64,000 bases of DNA from Crocosphaera sp. UHCC 0190 (GCF_034932065.1 NZ_JAYGHP010000006.1:174686-238685), one strand, 5' to 3'; positions 7,598-16,484 are shown, counted from the first letter of the stretch. Translations and numbers: made by a program. Notes: generated from the letters alone by a model not told the origin.

Positions 7598-10120
7598 ATG
7601 GCTGCTTCCGATTTGATTACCTGGCTAAAAGAACGCACCACCCTGGCTTTATTGAGTACAGAGGTGCTAGAGGCGATCGCGCTTCAGATGAAATTAATTA
7701 CCATTGAAGCTTCACAAACCCTAGCGGTAGAAGGAACTTCCCCCGAAGGACTATATATTCTCAAATCTGGACGGATTCAAAGTTACGGCAAAGTCAGACC
7801 AGAGGTTGGCTTACTCCCAGGGAAAGTGATTAACTTGAGAGCCTTAATTTTAGAGCAATCCGCATCAGAAACCCTCAAAACACTGACTGAGTGCGAATTA
7901 TGGTGGATTGCCACCCCCGATTTTAAATCATTGCTGGAGCAATATCCAGACATCACTCAAGCTTTCTCCCAACAATTGGCGAAAGAGGTAGAACAATTGT
8001 CTGCTGCCTTGAGTTTTGAACAGGAACGACAGACCATTTTACGTCCCTATTTAGTCCCCAAAGTGAAGCGGGGGGTGATTGGCAAAAGTCGCTATGCTGT
8101 TAAATTGCGCTCCCAGATTCAATGTATGGCAGATAATCGCCAACCTGTGTTGATTTTTGGCGAAGCGGGCTTACAAAAAGACAATCTGGCGGCCTTAATC
8201 CATTTTAGTTCCCCTTTCCGTCGAGAGCCAATTATCCAAGTCAATTGTTCCCAATTGCAAGGGCGTGGTGCCGAGCTATTCGGACGAACAGGAGGAAAAT
8301 TAAGCTTGCTCGAAGCATTAGGGGAAGGAACGATTATTTTAACCAATCTTCAAGAACTGACACCAGAATTATTAAAATCCATTGCCGAATTACTCTCCAC
8401 GGGAACCTATCAACCTGTCAGCCGCCAAGGAGAGGCTCAAGGGACTCGCAAAACGAGTCAGGCGCGAATCATCATCATTTCTGAGAAAAAGCTCCCCAGC
8501 ATTGATGGACTGGTGAAAAATATTATTAAAGTTCCCCCCCTGCGAGTCCGCAAAACCGACATCGAGGACTCAGTTAATTACTACATTAGTTTAATTTGTC
8601 GGGGGAGGGGCATTGCCAAAGTAAGTCTGAGTGATGAAGCATTACGGAGGCTGCAAGCTTATGATTTTCCCAATAACTTAAGAGAACTCGAAAATCTCAT
8701 TCAACGGGCGATTGTACAGTTACAAGGGTATCCAGAGATTACCGAAGAAATTATCTGGCCATCCCAAAGCAAAAAACAGCAATTTCGCTTCAATCTTCTC
8801 AATGCCTATCCTAGTTTGCGTCACTTTTTGCGGAGTGAATGGTATCCTGAACGCCTAAATTATGGTTTTACCCTGACTGTCTTTGCTGCGGTCAATATTA
8901 TCCTCTTTGTCGGGCCGCAAACGCGAGAGCAAAACTTTGCTTTAAATCTTTTTTGGGCCTGGTGGTGGCCCCTGGTATTAATTGGATTTCCCTTTGTGGG
9001 ACGGCTTTGGTGTGCTGTTTGTCCCTTTATGATTTATGGAGAAGTTACTCAAAAAATCTCCCTTTGGTTATTTCCGCGACAACTCCAAAAATGGCCCCGT
9101 CAAGCGGCTGAAAAATCCGGTGGTTGGTTTTTATGGGGTTTATTTACCTTAATTCTCTTGTGGGAAGAACTCTGGGATTTAAAAAATACCGCCTATCTTT
9201 CTTCTTGTTTGTTGCTTTTGATTACCGCAGGAGCGATGATTTGTTCAACTATTTTTGAACGCCGCTTTTGGTGTCGTTATTTATGCCCGATTGGTGGCAT
9301 GAATGGACTGTTTGCCAAACTGTCAATGACAGAATTACGAGCGCAACAGGGAACTTGTTCTGCCGAGTGTAGCACCTATCAATGTTATAAAGGCGGCCCG
9401 CAAAAAGGAGAAGGCTTAGAAACGGAGGGTTGCCCCTTATATTCCCATCCGGCCCAACTTGTAGAAAATCGAGATTGTGTGTTATGTATGACCTGTTTAA
9501 AAGCCTGTCCTCATCGTTCTGTGGAGTTGAATTTACGCCCTCCTGGAATTGAATTATGGACAACCCATGTTCCTCGAACTCATGAAGTTGCTTTGCTGTT
9601 TCTTTTATTAGATGCTATTTTTTTACATCGTTTACCCCAGGTGCAAGCTCAATTGGGAATTTCTGGGGATTTAAATCGATTTGGGATACATTTGGCCATG
9701 GCGGTTCTGGCCTTGAGTCTGCCTGTCCTATTCCCTGTAATAATCCATCAAATGATGAGAGTTTTCGTGAAGTTTCAATCAAACCTCAAAATTCGCTCTT
9801 TTAAGGAATTAGCCTATGGCTATTTGCCCTTAGTCTTAGCGGGAAATTTGGCTTATTATTTACAAATGGGACTAGGGGAAGCGGGCAGAATTTTACCCTT
9901 AACCTTAGCTAACTTTGGGTTTTCAGGAGAAGGGTTGCCTATTTTTGTTGCCCATCCTGCGGTAATTGCTTTCTTACAATCCACCCTTTTAATTTTTGGT
10001 GTGCTTTTGTCGATTGTTTTGACGCAAAAAATCGCTAAACTGCCTTTTCGATACTTACTTTTTCAACATTTATGTACGGCAATTTTTGCATTTTGTTTAG
10101 GGAAAATCATTCTTACTTAA
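7598..10120 (+). CDS. cNMP-binding / degenerate sigma-54-type AAA+ / membrane polyferredoxin fusion
   Basis: About 840 aa in three modules. Numbering is from the TTG at 7592, which is an alternative start two codons upstream. (1) A CRP-like cyclic-nucleotide-binding domain, about 20-140. (2) An NtrC-type AAA+ domain, about 160-390, recognisable by LFG, LRVRKTDIED and NNLRELENLIQRA. Its Walker A is GEAGLQKD (190-197) instead of GESGTGKE, its Walker B is ILTNL instead of FLDEI, and the GAFTGA loop is missing. (3) From about 400, several membrane segments with NapH/NosR-like iron-sulfur motifs: WCAVCP (473-478), CRYLCP (561-566) and the ferredoxin motif CVLCMTCLKACP (629-640), plus extra cysteines at 589, 593, 598 and 614. 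Cyanobacteria lack sigma-54, so a transcription-activating ATPase role is unlikely. A redox sensor or membrane electron-transfer protein is inferred. Confidence 0.85.
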   Translation: MAASDLITWLKERTTLALLSTEVLEAIALQMKLITIEASQTLAVEGTSPEGLYILKSGRIQSYGKVRPEVGLLPGKVINLRALILEQSASETLKTLTECELWWIATPDFKSLLEQYPDITQAFSQQLAKEVEQLSAALSFEQERQTILRPYLVPKVKRGVIGKSRYAVKLRSQIQCMADNRQPVLIFGEAGLQKDNLAALIHFSSPFRREPIIQVNCSQLQGRGAELFGRTGGKLSLLEALGEGTIILTNLQELTPELLKSIAELLSTGTYQPVSRQGEAQGTRKTSQARIIIISEKKLPSIDGLVKNIIKVPPLRVRKTDIEDSVNYYISLICRGRGIAKVSLSDEALRRLQAYDFPNNLRELENLIQRAIVQLQGYPEITEEIIWPSQSKKQQFRFNLLNAYPSLRHFLRSEWYPERLNYGFTLTVFAAVNIILFVGPQTREQNFALNLFWAWWWPLVLIGFPFVGRLWCAVCPFMIYGEVTQKISLWLFPRQLQKWPRQAAEKSGGWFLWGLFTLILLWEELWDLKNTAYLSSCLLLLITAGAMICSTIFERRFWCRYLCPIGGMNGLFAKLSMTELRAQQGTCSAECSTYQCYKGGPQKGEGLETEGCPLYSHPAQLVENRDCVLCMTCLKACPHRSVELNLRPPGIELWTTHVPRTHEVALLFLLLDAIFLHRLPQVQAQLGISGDLNRFGIHLAMAVLALSLPVLFPVIIHQMMRVFVKFQSNLKIRSFKELAYGYLPLVLAGNLAYYLQMGLGEAGRILPLTLANFGFSGEGLPIFVAHPAVIAFLQSTLLIFGVLLSIVLTQKIAKLPFRYLLFQHLCTAIFAFCLGKIILT

Positions 10121-10279
10121 CAAAAATTTCTGGTTCTGGAGTTAAGGAAAAATAAATCATTTTTGACTCTCAAGTTAATCGCTCTAATAACGTTTAATAT
10201 GGTTTAAGGGAGCTTAGCCCTGGTAGCGATGTTCTCCCTTATAATACCAGGGTGCAAAAATTTACCCTCAAGGACAATT

Positions 10280-11164
10280 ATGGAAATTGCAGCAACTACT
10301 ATTGATAAAGTTTTGACCGATTTAGCCGCACAACCTAATCCTCGTTGGACAAATTTAGATCTCGACAAACAAAGAAAACAGATTCAAGCTGAATTAAACT
10401 CTTGTGGCCCCAAAGATGGCATGATGCGAGTCATGACAAGAATGCCCTTTCAGGAAGCACCAGATTTAGGAAACATTGATTGGGAATCAGAATTAGCAAC
10501 TTTTCAACCCATTGAATATCCTCAATATTACTGTCAGCCTTTTCATAGTGTTTTAGGAGGATGGTTGTCAGAAATTGCCGCAGTTGGTAATCGAGTTGCA
10601 ATGGAAGCGGTTTTAGAAAATGCCCATCCACAAAAATCATTGGGAGTAAGAGAAGAAATCGCCCAATTATTTCCTGAAAATGCTCGCCATATTTTAGACT
10701 TGGGAGCAGGAGTTTCAGATGATGGAGCAGCTATTGCTCGTCGTCTTCCGAATGCTACGGTAACGGCTTGGGAGGTTTCTCCTTTCATGATTATTGTCGG
10801 CCGCCTTCAACAAAAGGATATTCCCAATCTACATTGGAAACATGGTTTAGTAGAAAAAACTGACTTGCCAGATAATTCAGTTGATGGGATCAATATGACT
10901 TATCTTCTCCATGAATGTCCTGATGAAATTAAGCAATTAATCCTAGCGGAATGCTGGCGCATTCTCTCTCCAGGTGGTTTGCTTGTCGTCACAGATTCAC
11001 TCCCTGGCGACTTGTATTCATACAGAGGCTTTTTTGAACCCTATAAAGAGCAATGGCTCAAAATTGACCCAGATAAATTACTTCAAGAAACAGGCTTCAT
11101 CAATATTAAAGCTTATCAGTTTGCCTATTCTACTTGGACTCGTGTTGGGAGTAAACCTATCTAA
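10280..11164 (+). CDS. class I SAM-dependent methyltransferase
   Basis: A 294-aa protein with a Rossmann methyltransferase core in its second half. Motif I is ILDLGAGVSDDGAAIARRLP, an acidic WEVSPFMI block follows, and GINMTYLLHECPDE plus LSPGGLLVVTDSLP match the type 11 family. The first ~110 residues are a poorly characterised extension. The start is set at the ATG at 10280 because AAGGA precedes it by five to six bases; an upstream in-frame start at 10229 would add 17 residues without a ribosome site. The substrate is unknown. It is convergent with the DUF3352 gene across a stem-loop. Confidence 0.85.
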   Translation: MEIAATTIDKVLTDLAAQPNPRWTNLDLDKQRKQIQAELNSCGPKDGMMRVMTRMPFQEAPDLGNIDWESELATFQPIEYPQYYCQPFHSVLGGWLSEIAAVGNRVAMEAVLENAHPQKSLGVREEIAQLFPENARHILDLGAGVSDDGAAIARRLPNATVTAWEVSPFMIIVGRLQQKDIPNLHWKHGLVEKTDLPDNSVDGINMTYLLHECPDEIKQLILAECWRILSPGGLLVVTDSLPGDLYSYRGFFEPYKEQWLKIDPDKLLQETGFINIKAYQFAYSTWTRVGSKPI

Positions 11165-11179
11165 AAACGAACAAAACTT

Positions 11180-11254
11180 GTAGGCCGATGCACTGCCTAA
11201 GATAGCTTCTAGATAAGAGTTTTAGTCTTTTGGTTGGCAGTGCCTCGCTCTACG
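11180..11254. terminator. stem-loop between convergent genes
   Basis: GCACTGCC (11190-11197) and GGCAGTGC (11236-11243) are exact reverse complements, framed by GTAG at the left end and CTAC at the right. It lies between the 3' ends of the methyltransferase and DUF3352 genes, so it can form a hairpin in either transcript. No strong T-run follows. The GTAG/CTAC frame also resembles the dispersed repeats of this window. Confidence 0.45.
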
Positions 11255-11286
11255 TTTATTTATGTCCGACTACTTATTATCTGTCA

Positions 11287-12999
11287 TTAAACCCCAACAT
11301 TAAAGAAAATAGTTGCACGACGAATTCCTTGTTCGCTGCCTTCACTACTTAAGGTAAAAGATCGGAGATTTTTTAATAAAGGTTTAACCCCAAATTCTAC
11401 AACTCGCGCAATGGGTAACTTCTTCGTTAAAATTGGCTCACTTTCCTGCCAATTTACATAGAAATAACCGTCATTTTCTGGGGATAATCCTGCAATAATG
11501 TTCTGAAATTCTTCCGTATTAACTAACTTTAGAGAATCAGAAGAAATTGCCTGAGACATGGCTTCTACTGAGGTAGAAAAGATGACATAATCATCAATTT
11601 CTCCATAAACACCGCTAACTTGTGCTTCCAAACGGGCTAAACTATTTTTATCAGTTTTAACTGCCGTTCTTAGCTTTGTCCAAACCGTAACTGTCTGCCC
11701 TGACAAAGATAAATTACCCGCACTATAACCCTTACTTTCTGCCAATTCATCAAATTGTTTTAACACCTCATTGATATCGACATCAGGAACTTTTTGAGCC
11801 ACAAAAATCCAATCCGGTTCACCCCCATCATGATCAGGCACTAAGCCTAAACTAAATTCCCCTTGCACCCAAGGAAACACATCTTTAGTTAAATTCAATC
11901 CTAAAGGTTCTTGGAGATAGCTTATTGAACGATTTAAGACCTGTTGTAAGGGACTATCAATATCTAATCCTGTTTCAATTTGCTGCCATAATTGATTTAA
12001 GTCTGTTCCCGTTGCTGTTAATAAAGTCGTAGCTGGAAGATAAGCTAATGCTCCCACTGGGGCCGATAAAGCAGGGAGACGATCCCTTTCTCCTGAGACT
12101 CCAATTAAGGCAGTTTGGGCCACTAACCCCTCAGATTTGATGGAAAAGGCAATAGTTAGGGTTTGAGTGATTTCTGGTAATTCAGGAATAGGTAAATTAG
12201 CTAACCAAGCAGAAAGGGCCGGAAAGTTAGTATATACCAACCCAATTTTGGGATCAGTAATTGTCTTTAAAGCATCTTGATAACCCGTTGCATTTTTTAA
12301 GTTTAAATCAGGAACCTGAACATTATTAATCGCTTGCCTTAGGACAGCAGGATCATTAGCAAAAAGTACCATATTTCCTACCACAGAACTCGCAGATAAG
12401 GGCGTATTTTGGGTCAGGTTAGGGTTACGTTGGTTGATTAAATTAACCCCTTTATAGGATTCAAAAATCAAGTCAGATGTTCCCGCGATCGCTTCCTTAG
12501 AATAGGCGGTTTGCAGGAATTCTTTAGCTAATTGTTGATCTTTAGTAGAAACTGCTAATAAATATCCTGGTTTAACTCCATTATCAGGATCATGATCGAA
12601 GTCCAAAGAAGTCACCGCGAGGGTAATTTCTTCCCCTAACCAGGGTTGAATTTGAGTTTGATAATCTAATCCTGTTTTTGCTAAGAGCGTTTTTTCTAGG
12701 GTTAATAATTCTTGATGCGATCGCCGTCGATTTTGAGGAGAAGCGATCAATCGAGCGAGAGAATCTAAGCGATCAGGATTCACTAACAAAGATACCATGA
12801 CAGGGGCTTGTTTCGGCACAAAAATGGCTGCCGTGGGTTCTTTTGTAACCCCTCCCTGTAACAAGTTTAGGGGACTTTCCCTCAAGATCCAAGAGAGACT
12901 CCCACCCGCAAGGGAGAGAAGCAGAATAACGCTAAGGGTGAGGGTGATGAAAAAAGGACGAAACTTCACTGTTACCTGTAGGGAATGACTAACTACCAT
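11287..12999 (-). CDS. DUF3352 domain-containing protein
   Basis: A 570-aa protein with one N-terminal membrane segment (about 17-38, FITLTLSVILLLSLAGGSL), so it is either anchored with a large extracytoplasmic domain or exported. The rest matches the cyanobacterial DUF3352 pattern, with blocks such as PKQAPVMVSLLVNPDRLDSL (about 62-81), LGEEITLAVTSLDFD and GEFSLGLVPD. The family's function is unknown. A divergent rhodanese gene starts 111 bp upstream. No operon partner is visible. Confidence 0.8.
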   Translation of the reverse strand: MVVSHSLQVTVKFRPFFITLTLSVILLLSLAGGSLSWILRESPLNLLQGGVTKEPTAAIFVPKQAPVMVSLLVNPDRLDSLARLIASPQNRRRSHQELLTLEKTLLAKTGLDYQTQIQPWLGEEITLAVTSLDFDHDPDNGVKPGYLLAVSTKDQQLAKEFLQTAYSKEAIAGTSDLIFESYKGVNLINQRNPNLTQNTPLSASSVVGNMVLFANDPAVLRQAINNVQVPDLNLKNATGYQDALKTITDPKIGLVYTNFPALSAWLANLPIPELPEITQTLTIAFSIKSEGLVAQTALIGVSGERDRLPALSAPVGALAYLPATTLLTATGTDLNQLWQQIETGLDIDSPLQQVLNRSISYLQEPLGLNLTKDVFPWVQGEFSLGLVPDHDGGEPDWIFVAQKVPDVDINEVLKQFDELAESKGYSAGNLSLSGQTVTVWTKLRTAVKTDKNSLARLEAQVSGVYGEIDDYVIFSTSVEAMSQAISSDSLKLVNTEEFQNIIAGLSPENDGYFYVNWQESEPILTKKLPIARVVEFGVKPLLKNLRSFTLSSEGSEQGIRRATIFFNVGV

Positions 13000-13110
13000 T
13001 ATTCATTGTGACATTCTGTGTCCGAAACCGAGAGAAGATTCTGGAAAAGATTTAAACTTAATAATCTGTTAAGGTATATTCTAATAATTCATTTTCCTGG
13101 TTGTAAAATT

Positions 13111-13461
13111 ATGTATCAAGATCAATCCCTTCCAGTTATTACTGTTGAAGAACTCTCTACCCGTTTAGCTAATGACGGGACTGGGTTACAATTAATAGAT
13201 GTGCGAGAACCCGAAGAAGTTGCAATCGCCTATATCGAAGGTTTTGAGGTACTTCCTCTTAGTCAATTTGCTCAATGGTCAGAAGAAATTGACAGCCGTT
13301 TTGATCCCAATAAAGAGACCTTTGTGATCTGTCATCATGGAATGCGATCTGCTCAAATGTGTCTTTGGTTACTCAACAATGGCTTTAGTAATGTTAAAAA
13401 TATAAGAGGAGGCATTGCGGCTTATTCTTTGCGAGTTGATAGCAGTATTCCTCAATATTAA
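13111..13461 (+). CDS. rhodanese-like sulfurtransferase
   Basis: A 116-aa single-domain rhodanese. LIDVREPEEVAIAYIEG is the CH2A region and ICHHGMRSAQM contains the active-site loop CHHGMRS with the persulfide-forming cysteine, as in GlpE/PspE. Such proteins carry sulfane sulfur to thiophilic acceptors; the acceptor here is unknown. I chose the ATG at 13111. The reading frame stays open back to a GTG at 13018, but the 31 extra residues do not resemble the family. It is divergent from the DUF3352 gene. Confidence 0.9.
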   Translation: MYQDQSLPVITVEELSTRLANDGTGLQLIDVREPEEVAIAYIEGFEVLPLSQFAQWSEEIDSRFDPNKETFVICHHGMRSAQMCLWLLNNGFSNVKNIRGGIAAYSLRVDSSIPQY

Positions 13462-13592
13462 TCCCTGAGCATTGATTCGGATGCTGGAAATCTTTTGAAA
13501 GGCTTCTCCTGCTTGGTTAATTGGAGTTATACTAGCAGAAAAATTTTAATTAACCCAGACATTTTTTGAATAATTTACCCCTTAATCTGAGC

Positions 13593-14666
13593 ATGATGGT
13601 TCCAACTTCTTTAAATAAACGTTATCAAAACATTTTACGGGCAACGGTTAAACATTATATTGTCACCGCGGAACCTGTAGGATCAAAAACCCTCCTTGAA
13701 GAATACAATTTTAGTGTTAGTTCGGCGACAATTCGTAATACATTAGGACAACTCGAAAAAGCAGGATTTTTGTATCAACCTTATACCTCTGCGGGACGTA
13801 TTCCCTCAGATTGTGGTTATCGAATTTATGTTGATAATTTAATGACCCTAGATGAAAAAATTGGGCAAAAAATTGAACGACAACTAAGTCAAAAATTGAA
13901 GTGGGAAACCTATAATTTTGAAACAGCTTTACAAAGAGCAACCCAAATCTTGGCAAATTTAAGCGGTTATATTGCTTTAATTACCTTACCCCAAACTTCT
14001 CCTCATCAATTACGTCATCTTCAGTTAATCCAAGCATCAGAAAAACAAGTAATGTTAATTGTGGTGACGGATAGTTATCAAACTCAATCAATTTTAATTG
14101 ATCTTCCTACGGCTTTTGTCAAAGACAATGATGATTGGTTAGCGGAGGAACTACAAATTCTTTCTAACTTTCTAAATCATCAATTAAAAGGTAAGTCTCT
14201 ATTAGAATTCACTCATTTAGATTGGCAAAAAATAGATCAAGAATTTCTAGAATATACCGACTTTCTGAAAACCCTATTAAAACAGTTACAAAAATATTTG
14301 AAATCTTCAATGTCTACCCCGATTATGATTCATGGGGTGTCAGAAGTTTTGCGACAACCCGAATTTTCTCAATTGCAACAAGTACAGATGTTAATTCATC
14401 TCTTAGAAGAAGAGAAAGATCAACTCTTACCCTTAATTTTTGATGTCCCCGAAACTGATATTTTAAATAAACGAGTTAGTGTTAGAATCGGAGCAGAAAA
14501 TCCTTTAGAATCAATGCGTCCTTGTACCTTGATTTCTGCTAACTATTGTCAAGGAGATACCCCTGTTGGTAGTGTAGGGATTATTGGTCCCACTAGAATG
14601 TTATATGAGCATACTATCCCTTTGGTAGAATCAACTGCTGATTATTTATCAGAAGCATTAAGCTAA
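13593..14666 (+). CDS. hrcA: heat-inducible transcription repressor HrcA
   Basis: Repressor of groE/dnaK-type heat-shock genes through CIRCE operators. Seen are the N-terminal winged-helix start LNKRYQNILRATVKHYI, TAEPVGSKTLLE, SVSSATIRNTLGQLEKAGFL, and the C-terminal block VGSVGIIGPTRMLYEHTIPL. About 357 aa, normal for the family. The start is set at 13593 (MMVPTS); the frame is open from a TTG at 13566. No grpE, dnaK or dnaJ neighbours and no CIRCE palindrome is seen in the upstream 130 bases, so its targets lie elsewhere. Confidence 0.95.
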   Translation: MMVPTSLNKRYQNILRATVKHYIVTAEPVGSKTLLEEYNFSVSSATIRNTLGQLEKAGFLYQPYTSAGRIPSDCGYRIYVDNLMTLDEKIGQKIERQLSQKLKWETYNFETALQRATQILANLSGYIALITLPQTSPHQLRHLQLIQASEKQVMLIVVTDSYQTQSILIDLPTAFVKDNDDWLAEELQILSNFLNHQLKGKSLLEFTHLDWQKIDQEFLEYTDFLKTLLKQLQKYLKSSMSTPIMIHGVSEVLRQPEFSQLQQVQMLIHLLEEEKDQLLPLIFDVPETDILNKRVSVRIGAENPLESMRPCTLISANYCQGDTPVGSVGIIGPTRMLYEHTIPLVESTADYLSEALS

Positions 14667-14704
14667 GGACTTAATGATGAATAAATTCTCAAATTTCTTA
14701 ACTC

Positions 14705-14998
14705 TTATAACCAAGTTGAAACTGACCGTAAAGAGGGAGGAATTGGGGTGTCTTGATCAAATTCTAACATAACTTCTGAATCTCCTAAATATCCCGATTG
14801 AGCAAAAGATAAAAGCATCCGACATAGGGCTATCCAAACCCCTTGGTCGAATTCCCAATCACATCCTTTTCTTGCATAACAACTAATAGATTTTAACGCC
14901 CAAAAATAACTATTTCTGACCATAGAACCCCCCTTTTTATAAGGAGGTAAATCTTCTTGATGAATAAATAAGATATCATCTTTTAAATAAACTCTCAT
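14705..14998 (-). CDS. hypothetical protein (97 aa)
   Basis: A 97-aa protein without a recognised domain. It begins MRVYLKDDILFIHQEDLPPY and has mixed composition with four cysteines and several tryptophans but no membrane segment. It is convergent with hrcA, 38 bp away, and downstream of the secreted-protein cluster on the same strand. The composition looks protein-like, but function cannot be assigned and a spurious frame is not excluded. Confidence 0.5.
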   Translation of the reverse strand: MRVYLKDDILFIHQEDLPPYKKGGSMVRNSYFWALKSISCYARKGCDWEFDQGVWIALCRMLLSFAQSGYLGDSEVMLEFDQDTPIPPSLRSVSTWL

Positions 14999-15020
14999 GA
15001 CTTAAAATAATTAAATATTA

Positions 15021-15046
15021 TAGAGACGCTGTCTACAACGTCTCTA
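15021..15046. repeat. TAGAGACG palindrome
   Basis: The arms TAGAGACG (15021-15028) and CGTCTCTA (15039-15046) are exact reverse complements with a 10-nt loop. It follows the stop of the last small secreted protein gene by about 30 bases on the minus strand. It may serve as a transcript end, although no T-run is obvious. Confidence 0.45.
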
Positions 15047-15076
15047 CATAATAATCTATTTAAACCAGATTGTATA

Positions 15077-15367
15077 TTAACGATGATTTTTCCGAGGATG
15101 TTCTCTATCCTCAGAATGTTGATGAGATGAAGATCGAATATCCCGTTTATGGTTTTTATCTTGACTACTATTACGACGAATAGAACCCATCCCAGGATGA
15201 GTAATAATTGTCTGGTTAATTGTTTGGTAGACTTGGTTATTTTCTCCACTTACTGTTGCCTCTAAATTACCAGTTTGACTGGTAGTATTTTGAGCAAAAA
15301 TAGGCATATTAGTCAAGCCAAAATAAGTAAGAATTACTAAGCAAAACGGACTAATCTTGTTAACCAT
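15077..15367 (-). CDS. small secreted protein, Asn/Gln- and His-rich
   Basis: A 96-aa protein with an N-terminal signal peptide (about 1-25, hydrophobic ISPFCLVILTYFGL, cleavage likely after FAQ). The mature part first has a Gln/Asn stretch GENNQVYQTINQTI that resembles curlin-type repeats, then a strongly charged His/Arg/Lys tail. The ATG at 15367 lies four bases after the stop of the upstream gene, and GGAG sits inside that gene's end, so the two are coupled. Function is unknown; a role in an extracellular fibre or matrix is inference. Confidence 0.6.
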   Translation of the reverse strand: MVNKISPFCLVILTYFGLTNMPIFAQNTTSQTGNLEATVSGENNQVYQTINQTIITHPGMGSIRRNSSQDKNHKRDIRSSSHQHSEDREHPRKNHR

Positions 15368-15371
15368 AAGT

Positions 15372-15800
15372 TTATCTAACTCCAATTCTGATTTGTTGAT
15401 TCAGGAAACCATTACCACTGGTTTGTTGACTCACCTGCGTATTATTGCCATTCAATTCAATCATCACTGAAGCATCAGCAGGAGAGTAGTTTCCAGTGAT
15501 AACAATTTCTTGTTCACCTCGACGTAAATAATTAGACAAATTCACTTGACTTCCTTGACCACTTAACCCTTGAATTACTTGTCCATTGAGTTTAATTTGT
15601 CCTTGAAGATTAGCCTCATTTGACGTGCGAATTGTTAGCCAAAGAGGTTGACTTAACTCATTAGCATTGATCTCAATTGAAGTTGATTGAATTGAGCTTT
15701 GAGCCTGAGCAGTAATCTCAATTTTTTGCTGTACACCTGACATTATTATTAATAAAAATACAGTTGAAAAAACAGCTAGAGCAAAGGTTTTAAACCGCAT
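15372..15800 (-). CDS. small secreted beta-rich protein
   Basis: A 142-aa protein with a signal peptide (about 1-34, FALAVFSTVFLLIIMSGV). The mature domain alternates hydrophobic and polar residues (LWLTIRTSNEANLQGQIKLN, LRRGEQEIVITGNYSPADAS), suggesting a small beta sandwich, and ends in an Asn/Gln stretch NGNNTQVSQQTSGNGFLNQQ. The second of two adjacent ATGs is used because GAGGT lies six bases before it. It is the middle gene of a three-gene run of secreted proteins. I do not recognise a named family. Confidence 0.65.
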   Translation of the reverse strand: MRFKTFALAVFSTVFLLIIMSGVQQKIEITAQAQSSIQSTSIEINANELSQPLWLTIRTSNEANLQGQIKLNGQVIQGLSGQGSQVNLSNYLRRGEQEIVITGNYSPADASVMIELNGNNTQVSQQTSGNGFLNQQIRIGVR

Positions 15801-15823
15801 CATCTTACCTCACATTCAAACAA

Positions 15824-16201
15824 CTATTTATAGGGAAAACGATCTACAGGATTATCAACATCTACCTGAACATTGGAGCGAATTTGTACCGTTGAACTAT
15901 TAACGGCTGTCGGGTTTACTCGACTTCCTTTTTGAACATGATGAACACTACGGTTTTGCTCAACAGTACCAGGGCCAATATGTCCTTGAACCCCTGTCGT
16001 AATGCTAGAATTTCCCCGACATCCTGGCTCACTTTCCATGGTAATATCATTAGTCCGTTGCGTCGGTTTTTTTGATCCACTGATGTTATATTGTATCGAA
16101 ACATCACCTTGAACACATTGGGCCTTTGCTGACTCTATTAACCAAGATTCAAAGACGAGAAAATATAATAGTAAATTCCCAAAAAATACCATTAACTTCA
16201 T
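15824..16201 (-). CDS. small secreted protein
   Basis: A 125-aa protein with a signal peptide (MKLMVFFGNLLLYFLVFESW, cleavage likely after AKA or AKAQ). The mature part is polar, rich in Ser/Asn/Gln/Val (SSTVQIRSNVQVDVDNP), with two cysteines, one at the mature N-terminus. GAGGAG eight bases before the ATG at 16201 decides this start; an upstream in-frame ATG at 16243 would bury the signal peptide. It is the first gene of the run continuing through 15077. Confidence 0.65.
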   Translation of the reverse strand: MKLMVFFGNLLLYFLVFESWLIESAKAQCVQGDVSIQYNISGSKKPTQRTNDITMESEPGCRGNSSITTGVQGHIGPGTVEQNRSVHHVQKGSRVNPTAVNSSTVQIRSNVQVDVDNPVDRFPYK

Positions 16202-16322
16202 TGTGAACACTCCTCTAAAAACAGTGAAAATATGAATTCTCAAATACTGAGTAAATTAAGCATTTGATTCATCCAGTGGAGGCTTTCCAGTGCATTGTTT
16301 GCCCTCCTGATAAACAATAAAA

Positions 16323-16351
16323 CACAGGAAATTAATCAATTATTTCCTGTG
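16323..16351 (-). terminator. perfect 10-bp hairpin downstream of the curlin-like gene
   Basis: CACAGGAAAT (16323-16332) and ATTTCCTGTG (16342-16351) are exact reverse complements with a 9-nt loop. Read on the minus strand, the hairpin is followed by a T-rich stretch (TTTTATTGTTT). It lies between the 16485-16793 gene and the next operon, so it may terminate or attenuate transcription there. Confidence 0.5.
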
Positions 16352-16382
16352 CTATACTGGGAAAAGGTAAAAAAAGCAGAAA

Positions 16383-16443
16383 GGGACAGGTGAAAATTAG
16401 GGTGGTGGAAGTCGTCAAACTCACCATTGGCCCTGTCCTTTTT
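16383..16443 (+). terminator. long stem-loop followed by T-run
   Basis: GGACAGG near 16384 pairs with CCTGTCC near 16432, with smaller GTGA/TCAC complementarity inside, and a run of Ts follows directly on the plus strand. No plus-strand gene precedes it closely, so it could end an unannotated small RNA or act as a 3' structure antisense to the minus-strand transcript. Confidence 0.35.
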
Positions 16444-16484
16444 TAGTTCAGCACAGCGATAGAGAATAAAGAATCTATTGACCC

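Noticed and set aside
7598..8770. Functional sigma-54-dependent activator
   Set aside because: Walker A and B and the GAFTGA loop are lost, and cyanobacteria do not have sigma-54. Only the fold similarity is kept in the call.
13460..13592. CIRCE operator before hrcA
   Set aside because: No TTAGCACTC-N9-GAGTGCTAA inverted repeat is present in this stretch.
14995..15249. 84-residue minus-strand frame overlapping the secreted-protein gene
   Set aside because: The overlapping frame at 15077-15367 has a signal peptide, coupled spacing with the upstream gene and an internal ribosome site; the 84-residue frame has none.
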